Part shown: positions 26,549 through 35,354 of the stretch, one piece after another
Numbering within the stretch: position 1 is the first letter of the stretch
How the letters are laid out: each line of letters starts with the position of its first letter
NCBI RefSeq assembly: GCF_012911865.1
Contig: NZ_JAAXYH010000006.1
Coordinates: forward strand, 158,789-222,788
Length of the DNA stretch: 64,000 bases
Source of the DNA: Shewanella salipaludis
Lineage (GTDB): Bacteria; Pseudomonadota; Gammaproteobacteria; Enterobacterales; Shewanellaceae
Direction of reading: 5' to 3'
Translations under genes and position numbers: made by a program
Notes under the pieces: generated by a model
The model's input: the letters and a program-made list of their open reading frames with translations, nothing else
The model's database searches: none
What the model was told of the DNA's origin: nothing

Positions 26549-27197
26549 TCATACCGCCTCGGCATAAATAAACAGGTCTATGCCTGGGGTGCCATTTTCC
26601 ACCGGGAACTGTTTGCGCTGTACTTTTATTATGCTGAAGCCATTCGATGTCAATGCCTGTGCCAGATGCTCGAGTTGGTGATAGTGGATGAAGACGCGAT
26701 CGCCGGCACTCGAGGTCTGCCAGTCCGAGCGACTGTCCTCATCTTCCATGGTGCTGAGGTAGAGGATCCCGCCAATGTTAACTCGGTCGCGCATCTGCTT
26801 GATGAGCCGCTCAACATCTGATTTGCTCAAATAAGGGGTGCAGAAGCCACAGATGATGGCATCGAAGCCTTTGGCTATGGCGGATATATCACGGCTGTCC
26901 ATGACCTCGAACGAGGCCTCAGGGTTATTGCTTCTGGCCAGCGCCACCATGTTGGGCGCCAAGTCGATCCCATGGATCTGATAATCTGGGCGCTTATTCA
27001 ACAGATATCGGGTGATGTTGCCCGGACCACAGGCGATCTCGAATACCTTGGCATTCGGCCGTGACACCAGCTCGCAGAAGCTGTCAATCATCGGGGACCT
27101 GACAGGTATCGACATAGAAGTCGAAATCCATGTATTTCGCCTGATACTTATCGGCTAATTTATCGAAAGTGCTGACTGTGATGTCATATTTATCCAT
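26549..27197 (-). pseudogene. class I SAM-dependent methyltransferase, frameshifted near its 5' end
   Basis: The main frame (to 27115) has the SAM-binding VFEIACGPGNITRYLL motif and IHGIDLAPNMVALAR, typical of small class I methyltransferases, but starts too late. The missing N-terminus is in another frame from ATG 27197: MDKYDITVSTFDKLADKY and a further MDFDFYVDT, then a TGA. Between the two frames sits GTCAGGTCCCCGATGA. Removing about 16 bp there rejoins YVDT to DSFCELV in one frame, so a short insertion seems to have broken the gene. The inserted text also occurs in a 24-bp near-match at 30516-30539. A functional shorter product from 27115 is possible but would lack the N-terminal helix. 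Substrate unknown. Confidence 0.7.
27081..27104. repeat. 24-bp shared sequence, copy 1 (inside the methyltransferase gene)
   Basis: These 24 bases match 30516-30539 at 22 positions (core CGGGGACCTGACA). This copy coincides with the frameshift in the methyltransferase gene. It may be a trace of a small mobile element or of repair after excision. Confidence 0.7.
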
Positions 27198-27236
27198 GGG
27201 CTTATTCACTGGCTCATTCACTGGCTTATTCACTGT
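27198..27236. repeat. three 12-bp tandem units (GGCTTATTCACT)
   Basis: GGCTTATTCACT occurs three times with one base change in the middle unit, directly upstream of the original methyltransferase start codon. Short slippage repeat; it separates the ATG from its promoter. Confidence 0.8.
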
Positions 27237-27253
27237 CTATGTATGACGCATGT

Positions 27254-27285
27254 AATAGGCCCGGCAGCGCGCTGTCGGGCCTATT
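27254..27285. terminator. strong hairpin downstream of the M61 peptidase gene
   Basis: A near-perfect 15-bp stem starting AATAGGCCCG with a GC-rich tip. There is no T run on either strand, so it may act as an mRNA 3' stabiliser rather than an intrinsic terminator. Confidence 0.5.
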
Positions 27286-27346
27286 GCACTCTGCGCTTGT
27301 TTGGCTATGCGCACTTAGCCATGCGCATTTATCTATGGCGGCGCGC

Positions 27347-29242
27347 TTAGCGTGGTGTCAACAGCAGCGTCAGGTAATCCGGCTTGCTGTCGATGCGTTG
27401 CAGGTGCGGGTATTTGAGGCCGCCGTGGTAGTCGAGCTTCAGGGTCCGGTACTGATTGAAGTCCTTTACCAGAAGTTCTATGGGCGCCTTATTGTCTTTG
27501 GCGGCGGTCACCGCATCCTTGAGGGCGTGGCCATCCATGTCCAGCTGTTCACCGTTGATGGCCACTATGGTCATGCTGGGAGCCAGGCCGGCGTTAAAGG
27601 CCGGGCTGTCCCAGAGCACATCCTTGAGTGTGCCATCCTTGCCCACCATGAAGCCAAGCGAATAGACAAAATCGATGCTTTCGTAGCGTTTTTCCGCCGC
27701 CTTGACCGCTTCTGTTATTTGCTCGTTATAGACCAACTGCCAGCCCTGGTCGGCCAGGGAGGTGGACAGGTTCACATGCCCCTTGAGGCGAGCGTTGAGG
27801 AATTCGCTCCAGTCATACTTCTGGACGCCATTCAGGCTGGCCACTACATCCTCGAATTCGTAGGTGTTGACATCCCAGGCGCCCGGATTTACGCCGAAGA
27901 AGGCCTTGGCGAAATCGTCCAGGCTCAGCTTATTGGCGCTGAGTTCACGCAGCTTGGCATCCACCGCCAGCCAGATCAGCTCACCGCCCGAGTAGTAGTC
28001 TTCGCTCATCTGATAGTTGCGATAGGCCAGGGGAGTGCGTTGGGCTATGGTGGGATCGTTGGTGGTATCCAATATGTTGCGCCACTGCATGCCGGGGCGA
28101 CCCTTGTCATAGGTGGCCGCCAGGCGCGCCATCATGTCCATGGTCTGCTCCTGGCTCCAGAGGCCGGAGCGGGCGGCGATGACATTGCCCCAGTACTGGG
28201 TTTGACCCTCGTAGACCCAGAGGCCATGATCACGCTTGACCTCATTGTAGCTTGGGGTCCAGACGCCGGCGGGGCGGCGGTACTTGCCGTTCCAGGAGTG
28301 ATTGAATTCGTGGGCCAAGAGATCCCGCCCCAGCCAAGACTTATCCCACTCGGTGAAGTAGTTGGGCTTGGCGCTGTTCTCACTGGATCTGTGGTGTTCC
28401 AGGCCTATGCCACCCAGCTTGTCGGTCAGGGCCAGCAGGAAGTCATAGCGATCATAATGCTGGGCGCCATACACCTTGTACATCTGCTGCACCAGGTTGC
28501 GGTGAATCGTCAGGCTCTCCTCACTCAGCTCAAGCGACTTGGCCTTGTCGGCAAAGACGTTGAGATGCACAGGGGTCTCGGCGCCTGGCGCCAGGTCCAG
28601 GCGTTTGTAATAGCGTCCGGCGAATATGGGAGAGTCCACCAGATTCTCGAAATCTATGGCCTTGAAGCTGACGGTATTGCCATGCTGGGCGGTTTTTTCC
28701 AGCGCGGTGGCGAACTGCCAGCCGCTCGGCAGGGTTACGCTGGGGGCAACCTGGATCCGGCGGCTGTAATGGCCTGCCGGGTACAGGGCGACCGTGTTCC
28801 ATTGCAGGTTGAGCATTTCCTGGGTCATCACCACCCGGCCCTGTTCCGGGTTCTGTGGGCTGAGGAATTTAAAGTCCAGGCTGATGCTGGTGACGCCTGC
28901 CGGTACCTGCAGATTGAAAGCATAGACGTTGCCTTGATCCCGCTCCCAGGGGATGGTCTTGCCCTTGGCACTTATGCTCAGGCCGGCGATTTTGTCTATG
29001 GGGCCTGTGGGGGAATGATGGCCTGGGATCCATTGGGGATAGAGCAAGGTCAAGGGGCCTGGAGTCACAGGAATGTCTTCGTGGACCTGGAAGATACGGT
29101 GACCCAGGTCGGTGGCGTCCACTTGCAGGCTCAGGGTGCCCGGATAGGCTTGATCCCGAGGGGCCGCAATCTCGGCCCTGGCCGGCAGTGCCAACCCCAA
29201 TAGAGTGCTGAATACGGCAATCGCTACGGCAGATTTTTTCAC
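27347..29242 (-). CDS. secreted M61-family metallopeptidase with PDZ domain
   Basis: The protein of about 631 residues is an M61 (glycyl aminopeptidase-like) zinc peptidase. It has a signal peptide ending ALPARA before EIAAP, an N-terminal beta domain, the zinc motif HEFNHSW at about residues 311-317, and the third ligand Glu in LWVYEGQT about 30 residues later. A C-terminal PDZ domain (about 515-600) includes YSLGFMVGKDG and DSPAFNAGL. It would act in the periplasm on short peptides. I prefer the GTG at 29242 because GGAGAC precedes it by 4 nt and the signal peptide then starts with KK; the frame itself opens at 29266. Confidence 0.9.
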   Translation of the reverse strand: MKKSAVAIAVFSTLLGLALPARAEIAAPRDQAYPGTLSLQVDATDLGHRIFQVHEDIPVTPGPLTLLYPQWIPGHHSPTGPIDKIAGLSISAKGKTIPWERDQGNVYAFNLQVPAGVTSISLDFKFLSPQNPEQGRVVMTQEMLNLQWNTVALYPAGHYSRRIQVAPSVTLPSGWQFATALEKTAQHGNTVSFKAIDFENLVDSPIFAGRYYKRLDLAPGAETPVHLNVFADKAKSLELSEESLTIHRNLVQQMYKVYGAQHYDRYDFLLALTDKLGGIGLEHHRSSENSAKPNYFTEWDKSWLGRDLLAHEFNHSWNGKYRRPAGVWTPSYNEVKRDHGLWVYEGQTQYWGNVIAARSGLWSQEQTMDMMARLAATYDKGRPGMQWRNILDTTNDPTIAQRTPLAYRNYQMSEDYYSGGELIWLAVDAKLRELSANKLSLDDFAKAFFGVNPGAWDVNTYEFEDVVASLNGVQKYDWSEFLNARLKGHVNLSTSLADQGWQLVYNEQITEAVKAAEKRYESIDFVYSLGFMVGKDGTLKDVLWDSPAFNAGLAPSMTIVAINGEQLDMDGHALKDAVTAAKDNKAPIELLVKDFNQYRTLKLDYHGGLKYPHLQRIDSKPDYLTLLLTPR

Positions 29243-29879
29243 TTGCGTCTCCAATGTACCGGGCATGAAAAGCGCCCGTTATTTTATTATGTTGGATAGT
29301 TATTATTTCCACGGCTCGCAGGGCGAACTCGGGCTTGGCACCATACATCTCGAGTCTGGCAAAGTCGCACGAGTGCCATTGATGCAGAGATACTTATGCA
29401 GAAGGAGAACGCCTCGTTGGCATAAGCCAAGAGCGGCACTCAGCAGAGGTGGAATACACCTCTGAAGCCGGGCTCGTTGCTGCACTGGGGCCTTTGCCTG
29501 GCGTTAAATCATTCATGCAAAATGCCATACGAAATAAAAGCATTGAGACAGACTAAGCTTTTCCCTGGGATAAGTGAAGTCAAGCGCTTAACTCAGATAT
29601 CATTTTAGCTTTCCCAGCCTTTAGCTTTCCCTGCCTGGATAGGGCGGCGCCATTGACTCGTCTTATTCTTGGCTCAAGCTAGATTTCAGTTGTCGTTAAT
29701 TCTCTGTCTCAGAAAGTTTACGACATTTATATTCCCTGTCATTTTACTTTGGCAAAGGCTGAACTAGACTTTTGAGGCGTTACACAATCGCCTTGCAACG
29801 AGGCTTAGTGCAGATCGAAGCAAGTGGTCGTTCTTAACCTAATCGAATCTATGGATCTATACACATTAAGGAAATGATT
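29243..29879. other. 637-bp intergenic region
   Basis: This stretch between the divergent M61 gene and the small orphan gene holds both promoters. Nothing longer than shadow frames is seen. It contains short AT-rich tracts near 29290 and 29730 and a long leader before the small gene, with no recognised RNA element. Confidence 0.5.
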
Positions 29880-30239
29880 ATGGCACTTTCAGCATCACTG
29901 GAAATCGTAAATAACACCAGCTACAACATCAAAATCACCGGCGTGAGTAAGGTCAATGACGACTCGACTTTTGCCGGCATTAAGGTGGGGGATGTGATCC
30001 TACCCGACGGCTCTGAGACCTTGGCCATGGGCAATTCTTCGGTATTTTTGGCGCCCAAGGGTTGTGGTGCCGATATCACCTTTATCGTCGCCGATGACAA
30101 TCTGGACCTGGGCAACGTTTATCTGGATATTCCCGCCGTTGGTGCTCACAGTTTCAGCTACGGCAATGAAACTGTGTTCGCTTATGCAACCCAAAACCCC
30201 AGTGGTAATAACTATATCGTTGCCATTTCCTTGAAATAA
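29880..30239 (+). CDS. small beta-rich protein of unknown function
   Basis: The 119-residue protein starts at ATG 29880 with AAGGA 8 nt upstream. It has no signal peptide and no membrane helix. The text alternates short hydrophobic strands with Gly/Asn/Asp turns (LEIVNNTSYNIKITGVS, VYLDIPAVG, NNYIVAISLK), which suggests a small beta-sandwich as in lectins, aegerolysin-like or calycin-like proteins. I see no specific family motif. It has a single Cys. It stands alone on its strand with a long upstream leader. A second secretion-signal-less beta-rich protein lies 2.5 kb downstream. Role unknown. Confidence 0.7.
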   Translation: MALSASLEIVNNTSYNIKITGVSKVNDDSTFAGIKVGDVILPDGSETLAMGNSSVFLAPKGCGADITFIVADDNLDLGNVYLDIPAVGAHSFSYGNETVFAYATQNPSGNNYIVAISLK

Positions 30240-30515
30240 CCGAAGATAAAAAATATCGGCATACTGAAATAGCATGCCCGATACAGATATGTCAGATATA
30301 GATATGTTCTCTAGGGACATACTCTCTAGAACTCAGCAATAAGTGACACATTCTATATTGACACTAGAGAGGCGGGTGTGAGGCAAAGTGCCATGCCCCG
30401 CCTCTCTTATATCGCAATCCTGGCCAGTGCCGCTGGGCATTAGCGGCGTCGGGTCTGGCATTGTTCAGAGTTTGATGCGCATAACCGCTTGGGCCATTGC
30501 AATATCTGTTAAAGA

Positions 30516-30539
30516 CTATCAATCAGCGGGGACCTGACA
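30516..30539. repeat. 24-bp shared sequence, copy 2 (intergenic)
   Basis: Matches 27081-27104 at 22 of 24 positions. This copy lies 26 bp past the stop codon of the oxidoreductase gene. Confidence 0.7.
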
Positions 30540-30564
30540 ACGAGGGAAACACCTTCCCCGTGAA

Positions 30565-31566
30565 TCAAATGTCGGCAATAGTGATGACAACTTTACCTTT
30601 GGCCCTGCCTGCCATGACATGACCATGTGCCTCATTGACCTGTGATAAATCAAATTTGTTAGGATCCTGAATGACCCGTAATTGGCTGTTTTCCACTAAT
30701 TTAGAGGCTTGCTGCATTATGTGGCCATGGTGAGCGCGGGCCTTGCCCGTTTGCAATGGCATTAAGGTGAAGACACCCGAATAAGTTGCACCTCTAAAGG
30801 ATAACGGAGCAAGGCTGTGTGTGCCCCAGCCCAAACAGCTGACGACGTGACCCGTATAGTTTTTTACCGACTCGAAGGCACTATCCAACACTGTGCCGCC
30901 AACCGTATCATAGACTATGTCGAACCCGGCACCGCCGGTATATTGGTTCAGGTACTCTTCAACTGAGGTGCGCTCGAAATCGATTGGCGTGGCACCTAAG
31001 TTGCGGATTGTTTCTGCATCTTGTGCCTTGCCTGTGGCGTAGACCTCGGCACCATAGGCTTTAGCAATCTGAACGGCCATTTGTCCTACGCCACCGGCAC
31101 CACCATGCACCAATACGCTTTGTCCTTCGCTGACGTTGGCCCTATCGACGATTCCCTCCCATGCGGTGGTAAAAATCAGTGGGATGGATGCAGCTTCTCG
31201 CAGTGACATGGATTCGGGTACCTTTGCCAGCAGAGCGGCATCCACAACTTGGTATTCAGCTAAGGCACCTTGATGACCGCCGATACCCCCGGTCAAGCCA
31301 AATACTCGGTCCCCCTGCTTGAATTGGTCGACTTCGCTGCCAACCGAGTCGACAATGCCGGCCATGTCCATACCCAATACGGCCGGGAGGGGATGCTTGG
31401 CGTGGGGGGCTTGCCCTGCACGGATTTTAAGATCCAAAGGGTTAACCCCACTGGCAGCGACCCTCACTCTGACTTCACCTGGCTTAGGTGTCGGAATGGT
31501 TAAGAGCACGGATTTGAGGGGGGCGTCTATGTGTTCTGCAATGACGGCTTTCATGGACTCAGACAT
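30565..31566 (-). CDS. zinc-independent MDR-family oxidoreductase (quinone reductase-like)
   Basis: The 333-residue medium-chain dehydrogenase lacks the catalytic zinc ligands, as in quinone/enone reductases. It has a GroES-like domain (ASGVNPLDLKIRAG, VLGMDMAGIV), then the NADPH domain with VLVHGGAGGVGQMAVQIAKAYGA. It would reduce quinones or alpha,beta-unsaturated carbonyls with NADPH. It is read divergently from a LysR gene 103 bp away, the usual arrangement for a regulator and its target. The start at 31566 is MSESMKAVIAE; the internal ATG gives MKAVIAE, which is also plausible. Confidence 0.87.
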   Translation of the reverse strand: MSESMKAVIAEHIDAPLKSVLLTIPTPKPGEVRVRVAASGVNPLDLKIRAGQAPHAKHPLPAVLGMDMAGIVDSVGSEVDQFKQGDRVFGLTGGIGGHQGALAEYQVVDAALLAKVPESMSLREAASIPLIFTTAWEGIVDRANVSEGQSVLVHGGAGGVGQMAVQIAKAYGAEVYATGKAQDAETIRNLGATPIDFERTSVEEYLNQYTGGAGFDIVYDTVGGTVLDSAFESVKNYTGHVVSCLGWGTHSLAPLSFRGATYSGVFTLMPLQTGKARAHHGHIMQQASKLVENSQLRVIQDPNKFDLSQVNEAHGHVMAGRAKGKVVITIADI

Positions 31567-31650
31567 GGGCTTTCTCCAACTGAATTGAACGTTTTCTTAA
31601 GAGTATATTTATATATTTTTGAATTGAAATTAACTAAAATGCAGTATTGT

Positions 31651-31666
31651 TATTCAAAAATGAATA
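31651..31666. promoter_or_regulatory. inverted repeat, likely LysR-type operator
   Basis: TATTCA-AAAA-TGAATA is a perfect 6-bp inverted repeat with a 4-bp centre, ending 3 bp before the LysR start codon. A further TGAATT half-site lies near 31618. The position suits autorepression of the LysR gene. Confidence 0.5.
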
Positions 31667-31669
31667 GTC

Positions 31670-32548
31670 ATGAATTGGAATGATGTGCGTTTCTTTTTAG
31701 AGGTTGCCAGGGCGGGTACCCTGAGTGGGGCGGCTAAAGTTTTGGGAGCCAGCCAGCCAACGGTTGGGCGCCGTATTCAAAGCCTGGAAAAAGCCATAGG
31801 GCAAAGACTGTTTCAACGCTCTTCTGAGGGTTTCTGGCTCACGGATGAAGGCCTGATGATGCTGGGTTTCGCCCAGAGAATGGAAAGTGAAACCTTGGCC
31901 TTATCACGCAGCCTGCAGGGGCAAGATCAAGAGTTAAGTGGCTCGATCAAGGTGTCATCCTCGGATTGGTTTGGGAGCCACGTTTTAAGTCCCATGTTTA
32001 CCGAATTCTTAGCGCTGCATCCTAAGCTGATGATAGAGCTTGTGACTGATAGCAGGCCATTCAATCTCAATCGCAGGGAAGCCGACTTGGCTTTTCGTAT
32101 CTTACCCTTTGAAGACCCTGACATTGTTCAACGCAAAGTGCTTACCATGAAGTATGGCGTCTATGCTGCGGCGGCGCTCGACTGGCAAGAGGTTGGTACT
32201 GGCGCCGGCATGCAGCTGATCACCATGGACAGTCAATTTGGGAGTATGCCGGATGTGTTGTGGTTGAAGCAGCATTTTCCAGATGCGCGGGTCATTTTTA
32301 CCAGCAATAATCGCATTGCCCAAGCTCAAGTCTGCTCATTGGGCAAAGGGTTGGCTGTATTACCTGAATTACTCGGCGATCACTATCCGGGCCTGAAAAG
32401 AGTCGAGGTGGGGGAACACTTGCCGAGTCGCGATGTCTGGATGGGGTATCATCAGGATTTTCGACACTTACTCAGGCTGAGAGCGTTAATCACGTTCATT
32501 ACCGAGGCGCTGCAGCGGGATCCCAGTATTCATCTGCAAAATACATAG
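31670..32548 (+). CDS. LysR-family transcriptional regulator
   Basis: The 292-residue regulator has the N-terminal winged helix-turn-helix (MNWNDVRFFLEVARAGTLSG, then LGASQPTVGRRIQSLEKAIG) and a substrate-binding domain of about 200 residues. It is divergent from the oxidoreductase gene and probably controls it, perhaps in answer to electrophiles or quinones. The upstream gap is AT-rich with inverted repeats. No classical Shine-Dalgarno is seen at the ATG. Confidence 0.88.
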   Translation: MNWNDVRFFLEVARAGTLSGAAKVLGASQPTVGRRIQSLEKAIGQRLFQRSSEGFWLTDEGLMMLGFAQRMESETLALSRSLQGQDQELSGSIKVSSSDWFGSHVLSPMFTEFLALHPKLMIELVTDSRPFNLNRREADLAFRILPFEDPDIVQRKVLTMKYGVYAAAALDWQEVGTGAGMQLITMDSQFGSMPDVLWLKQHFPDARVIFTSNNRIAQAQVCSLGKGLAVLPELLGDHYPGLKRVEVGEHLPSRDVWMGYHQDFRHLLRLRALITFITEALQRDPSIHLQNT

Positions 32549-32776
32549 CAGTGCCCTCATACACACTCACACAGGCTTATTGTGCCTGCGTATCATCCCG
32601 GCACTCTCTGTTCGGACGCTGTCGGCGTATCCGCTGTTTTGCTATCAATTCTGCCGCTCTCTGAATGTTAAATTCAATTATTGCGGCGATTTTTTTGGGC
32701 TCGGTAGCGAAATGCCGATTCTTTGCTAAGCTTGCCTCGACGTTTAGTTAGATTCATTAATTTAAGGAGAGAAGAT

Positions 32777-33529
32777 ATGAGTAATAACTACGTTTATGCC
32801 TCTTACAAAGGTTCGCAACAAGGAGTCACGGTTCGCGATTTAGGTTTGGACCAGATCTCATTCATCAATACCGGGTTCGATATTAATGGGGTGGCGGCCG
32901 GCGCCGATAACGATTTTTACGTCGCTTCTGCCAACAACATTTATCACTATCGGACGGACGGTGCGCTGATCTCGCGGATGACCTTTCCCGACACAGGCAT
33001 TATCTACACCAGCTTGACCGTGCGTGGTGATTTGCTGTTTGCGACCTATAAAGGTTCACAAGTAGGGGTAACGGTTCGGGATCTGAATCTCACTCAGATT
33101 TCCTGGTTTGCGACGCCCTTTGTCAGCAGTGGCATAGCGGCAGGGCCCAGCCAGGATGTGTATTTGGCCGCAGGTAATCACATCTATCGTTACAAAACCA
33201 ATGGGACTCAACTGCAGGACATGACCTTCCCGGTCACCAGTATTAATTACACCGACGTCAGTGTATTGGAAGATCGTCTGTATGCTTCTTATAACGGCTC
33301 GCAACTCGGGTTTACCGTACGCGATTTAAACCTGAATCAGTTGTCCTATTGCAACACCGGCTTCAATATCAGCAGCATCGCGGCCGGGGCCAGTAACAAT
33401 GTGTATCTGACCTCGAGTAACCATATTTACAACTATTCGACGGCCGGGAATCTGTTGGCCGATATGAATTTCCCCGATAAGGGGGTCGACTACACCAGCG
33501 CTTCGGTGGTCTTTACTAGCCTGACCTAA
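32777..33529 (+). CDS. repeat protein, probably a beta-propeller (lectin-like?)
   Basis: The 250-residue protein contains three copies of a unit of about 78 residues beginning near 6, 84 and 162. Each has YASYKGSQ (or ATYKGSQ, ASYNGSQ), then VTVRDL, then IAAGA/VAAGA and YVASANNIYHYRTDG-type strands closing with MTFP or MNFP. Each unit seems to hold two four-stranded-blade-like halves, so a six-bladed propeller is likely. No signal peptide, and only one Cys. AAGGAG precedes the ATG at 32777. Propellers of this size are often carbohydrate-binding lectins, but no known lectin signature is recognised. It is alone, flanked by long non-coding DNA. Confidence 0.75.
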   Translation: MSNNYVYASYKGSQQGVTVRDLGLDQISFINTGFDINGVAAGADNDFYVASANNIYHYRTDGALISRMTFPDTGIIYTSLTVRGDLLFATYKGSQVGVTVRDLNLTQISWFATPFVSSGIAAGPSQDVYLAAGNHIYRYKTNGTQLQDMTFPVTSINYTDVSVLEDRLYASYNGSQLGFTVRDLNLNQLSYCNTGFNISSIAAGASNNVYLTSSNHIYNYSTAGNLLADMNFPDKGVDYTSASVVFTSLT

Positions 33530-33546
33530 CCCAGGTTCCGGGCCAG

Positions 33547-33581
33547 AGCACGGATGAGTCTGGCTAGGACTCGTCCGTGCT
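33547..33581 (+). terminator. hairpin after the repeat-protein gene
   Basis: A 14-bp stem (AGCACGGATGAGTC paired with GACTCGTCCGTGCT, one G-T) and 7-nt loop lie 17 nt after the stop codon. No T run follows, so it is a weak terminator or an mRNA end-stabiliser. Confidence 0.5.
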
Positions 33582-33784
33582 GCTTAGGCCGGTAGCGGTA
33601 AAATATGCGACCGCTAGCGGTAAAACATTAGCTTAGTAACGATTAGTAACAGTAATCCCTTCCCAATCCACCATTTGCAGTGAGTTTTAGGTTGTGAAAG
33701 TTACCCTAGCTGTAGCTGTGCCGTCCAGGCAGTCAGAGAGACACGAGTCCAGGCCAGGGAAAGTTCAAAGCGTCTGGGCTGGCG

Positions 33785-34465
33785 TCATGGCTCGCTGGTC
33801 CACATGGTTTCGTCAAAGTCAGGTTGTACCTCATCGAACTTGATGCCGACACATAGACCAGTATCTTCCATTTTGGAGTTACGTACCGAGCCCTGGAGCT
33901 GCCTTGGCGGCAGCCCTTCCTGGCCATGCAGATTGATTTGCACCGGCAACAGGTTGACCTTATGCCCCTTGTGGTTCGGGGCGAAGCGGAAGCGACATCC
34001 CACCTGGGAGATGTCCGTTATCAGGCCATCATAGGCCTTGCCCACCTGGTCATGCCCAGTGCGTAACTGGATGGAGGCAGGAATGCTGATGCTGACCCGT
34101 CTTGTGGTCCTCAGCGGCCGGCGATGGATTTCGGTGGGGAAGGACAGAAACAGCAGCTTGTCGGGTAGACGCACGGCATTGAGTATATGGCTCTTGAAGG
34201 CATAGCATTCACCGACACTGTCCTCTACCAGAAAGCGGCAGACGGCGACCAGGCCGTTGAGGCTAAGCTTGGGCGGCAGGGCCTGCTCATCGAAGCGCAC
34301 CAGGATGAAGCGACCCAGGCGGTAGCCAATCAGTTCACTGTGAAACCGGCTGTTGTGGTGATCCAGCAGTTGTACATCCAGGCGCATGCCGATCCAGACA
34401 TGTTCCAGCCATTGGCTCTGTGGTGCGAACGAATTCAGCGAATTCTCGACAATGACGTTTGACAT
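33785..34465 (-). CDS. PilZ-domain c-di-GMP-binding protein (YcgR-like)
   Basis: The protein of about 226 residues has an N-terminal flagellar-brake-like domain (residues about 20-115) and a C-terminal PilZ domain. The c-di-GMP-binding text RRPLRTTRRVSI lies around 115-127 and the second motif, DISQVGCRFRF, at about 150-160 (the usual DxSxxG). Such proteins slow or steer flagellar motors or act on polysaccharide export when c-di-GMP is high. No motility gene lies in the window, so the target is unknown. The start is ATG at 34465 or the ATG one codon earlier. Confidence 0.87.
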   Translation of the reverse strand: MSNVIVENSLNSFAPQSQWLEHVWIGMRLDVQLLDHHNSRFHSELIGYRLGRFILVRFDEQALPPKLSLNGLVAVCRFLVEDSVGECYAFKSHILNAVRLPDKLLFLSFPTEIHRRPLRTTRRVSISIPASIQLRTGHDQVGKAYDGLITDISQVGCRFRFAPNHKGHKVNLLPVQINLHGQEGLPPRQLQGSVRNSKMEDTGLCVGIKFDEVQPDFDETMWTSEP

Positions 34466-34607
34466 CAAATACTTCCTTTGTCGCAGACGACATCCATGTT
34501 TTTATTGCACTATACCTTGTCCTCGTCCTGAGAGCCATTGTCATGGCAGTCGACGAGGAGGCGGCAAGGCTATTGCGGTCCCTATCGGCATCTACATAGA
34601 CATAGAC

Positions 34608-34633
34608 ATAAAAAACCACCCAAGAGGGTGGTT
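34608..34633 (-). terminator. intrinsic terminator of the liu-sco operon
   Basis: On the minus strand, stem AACCACCC/GGGTGGTT with a 4-nt loop is followed by a T run. It lies 36 nt after the scoB stop. Confidence 0.92.
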
Positions 34634-34668
34634 CTCATATCAGGCGGGCCTTCAGGCTTGGGGCAAGC

Positions 34669-35325
34669 CTAAAACACCATCTCAGGCACATGCTCCGGCA
34701 CTATCAGCTTGCCGGCGGTCTTGGAAACGATTTCCTCGACACTGACCCCAGGGGCTCGCTCCAACAGGTGGAAGGCACCGTCCTTGATCTCTATGAAGGC
34801 CAAGTCGGTCAGTACCCGCTTGATGCAGCCGTAACCCGTCAGCGGCAGTTCACACTTGGGCAACAGCTTGGAGTTGCCGTATTTGTCGGCGTGCATCATG
34901 GTGACTATGATGTTTTCCGCGCCGGCCACCAGATCCATGGCGCCGCCCATGCCCTTGATCAGCTTGCCGGGGATCATCCAGGAAGCGATGGAGCCGTCGA
35001 CGTCGACTTCGAAGGCGCCGAGCACTGTGAGATCCACATGACCGCCGCGGATCATGGCGAAGCTTTCCGCCGAGGAGAAGAAGGATGCCCCCTTGACTGC
35101 GGTGACAGTCTGCTTGCCGGCGTTGATGAGATCCGGATCTATGGTCTCTTCGGTGGGAAATTCACCCATCCCCAGTAGACCGTTCTCCGACTGCAGCATG
35201 ACTTCTATGCCGGCGGGGATATAGTTGGCCACCAGGGTAGGTATGCCTATGCCCAAGTTAACGTAATAGCCGTCTTTCAGTTCTTTGGCGACGCGCTGGG
35301 CCAGTTGTTCTCTGGATAATGCCAT
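34669..35325 (-). CDS. scoB: 3-oxoacid CoA-transferase subunit B
   Basis: The 218-residue subunit carries the catalytic glutamate motif QSENGLLGMG (residues about 45-54) and GGHVDLTVLGAFEVD. With ScoA it moves CoA from succinyl-CoA to acetoacetate, giving acetoacetyl-CoA. It ends the leucine operon: acetoacetate from HMG-CoA lyase (liuE) would be its substrate. It is 29 nt downstream of scoA and is followed by the operon terminator. Confidence 0.93.
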   Translation of the reverse strand: MALSREQLAQRVAKELKDGYYVNLGIGIPTLVANYIPAGIEVMLQSENGLLGMGEFPTEETIDPDLINAGKQTVTAVKGASFFSSAESFAMIRGGHVDLTVLGAFEVDVDGSIASWMIPGKLIKGMGGAMDLVAGAENIIVTMMHADKYGNSKLLPKCELPLTGYGCIKRVLTDLAFIEIKDGAFHLLERAPGVSVEEIVSKTAGKLIVPEHVPEMVF

Positions 35326-35354
35326 GGTATTGAATCCCTTATTGCTGCTGCGCC

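Noticed and set aside
27115..27197. separate small peptide gene upstream of the methyltransferase
   Set aside because: Its sequence is the expected missing N-terminus of the methyltransferase, so a frameshift is the simpler reading.
27239..29203. 654-codon plus-strand frame opposite the M61 peptidase
   Set aside because: Antisense shadow of a gene with clear catalytic motifs; a GC-rich third position keeps the frame open.
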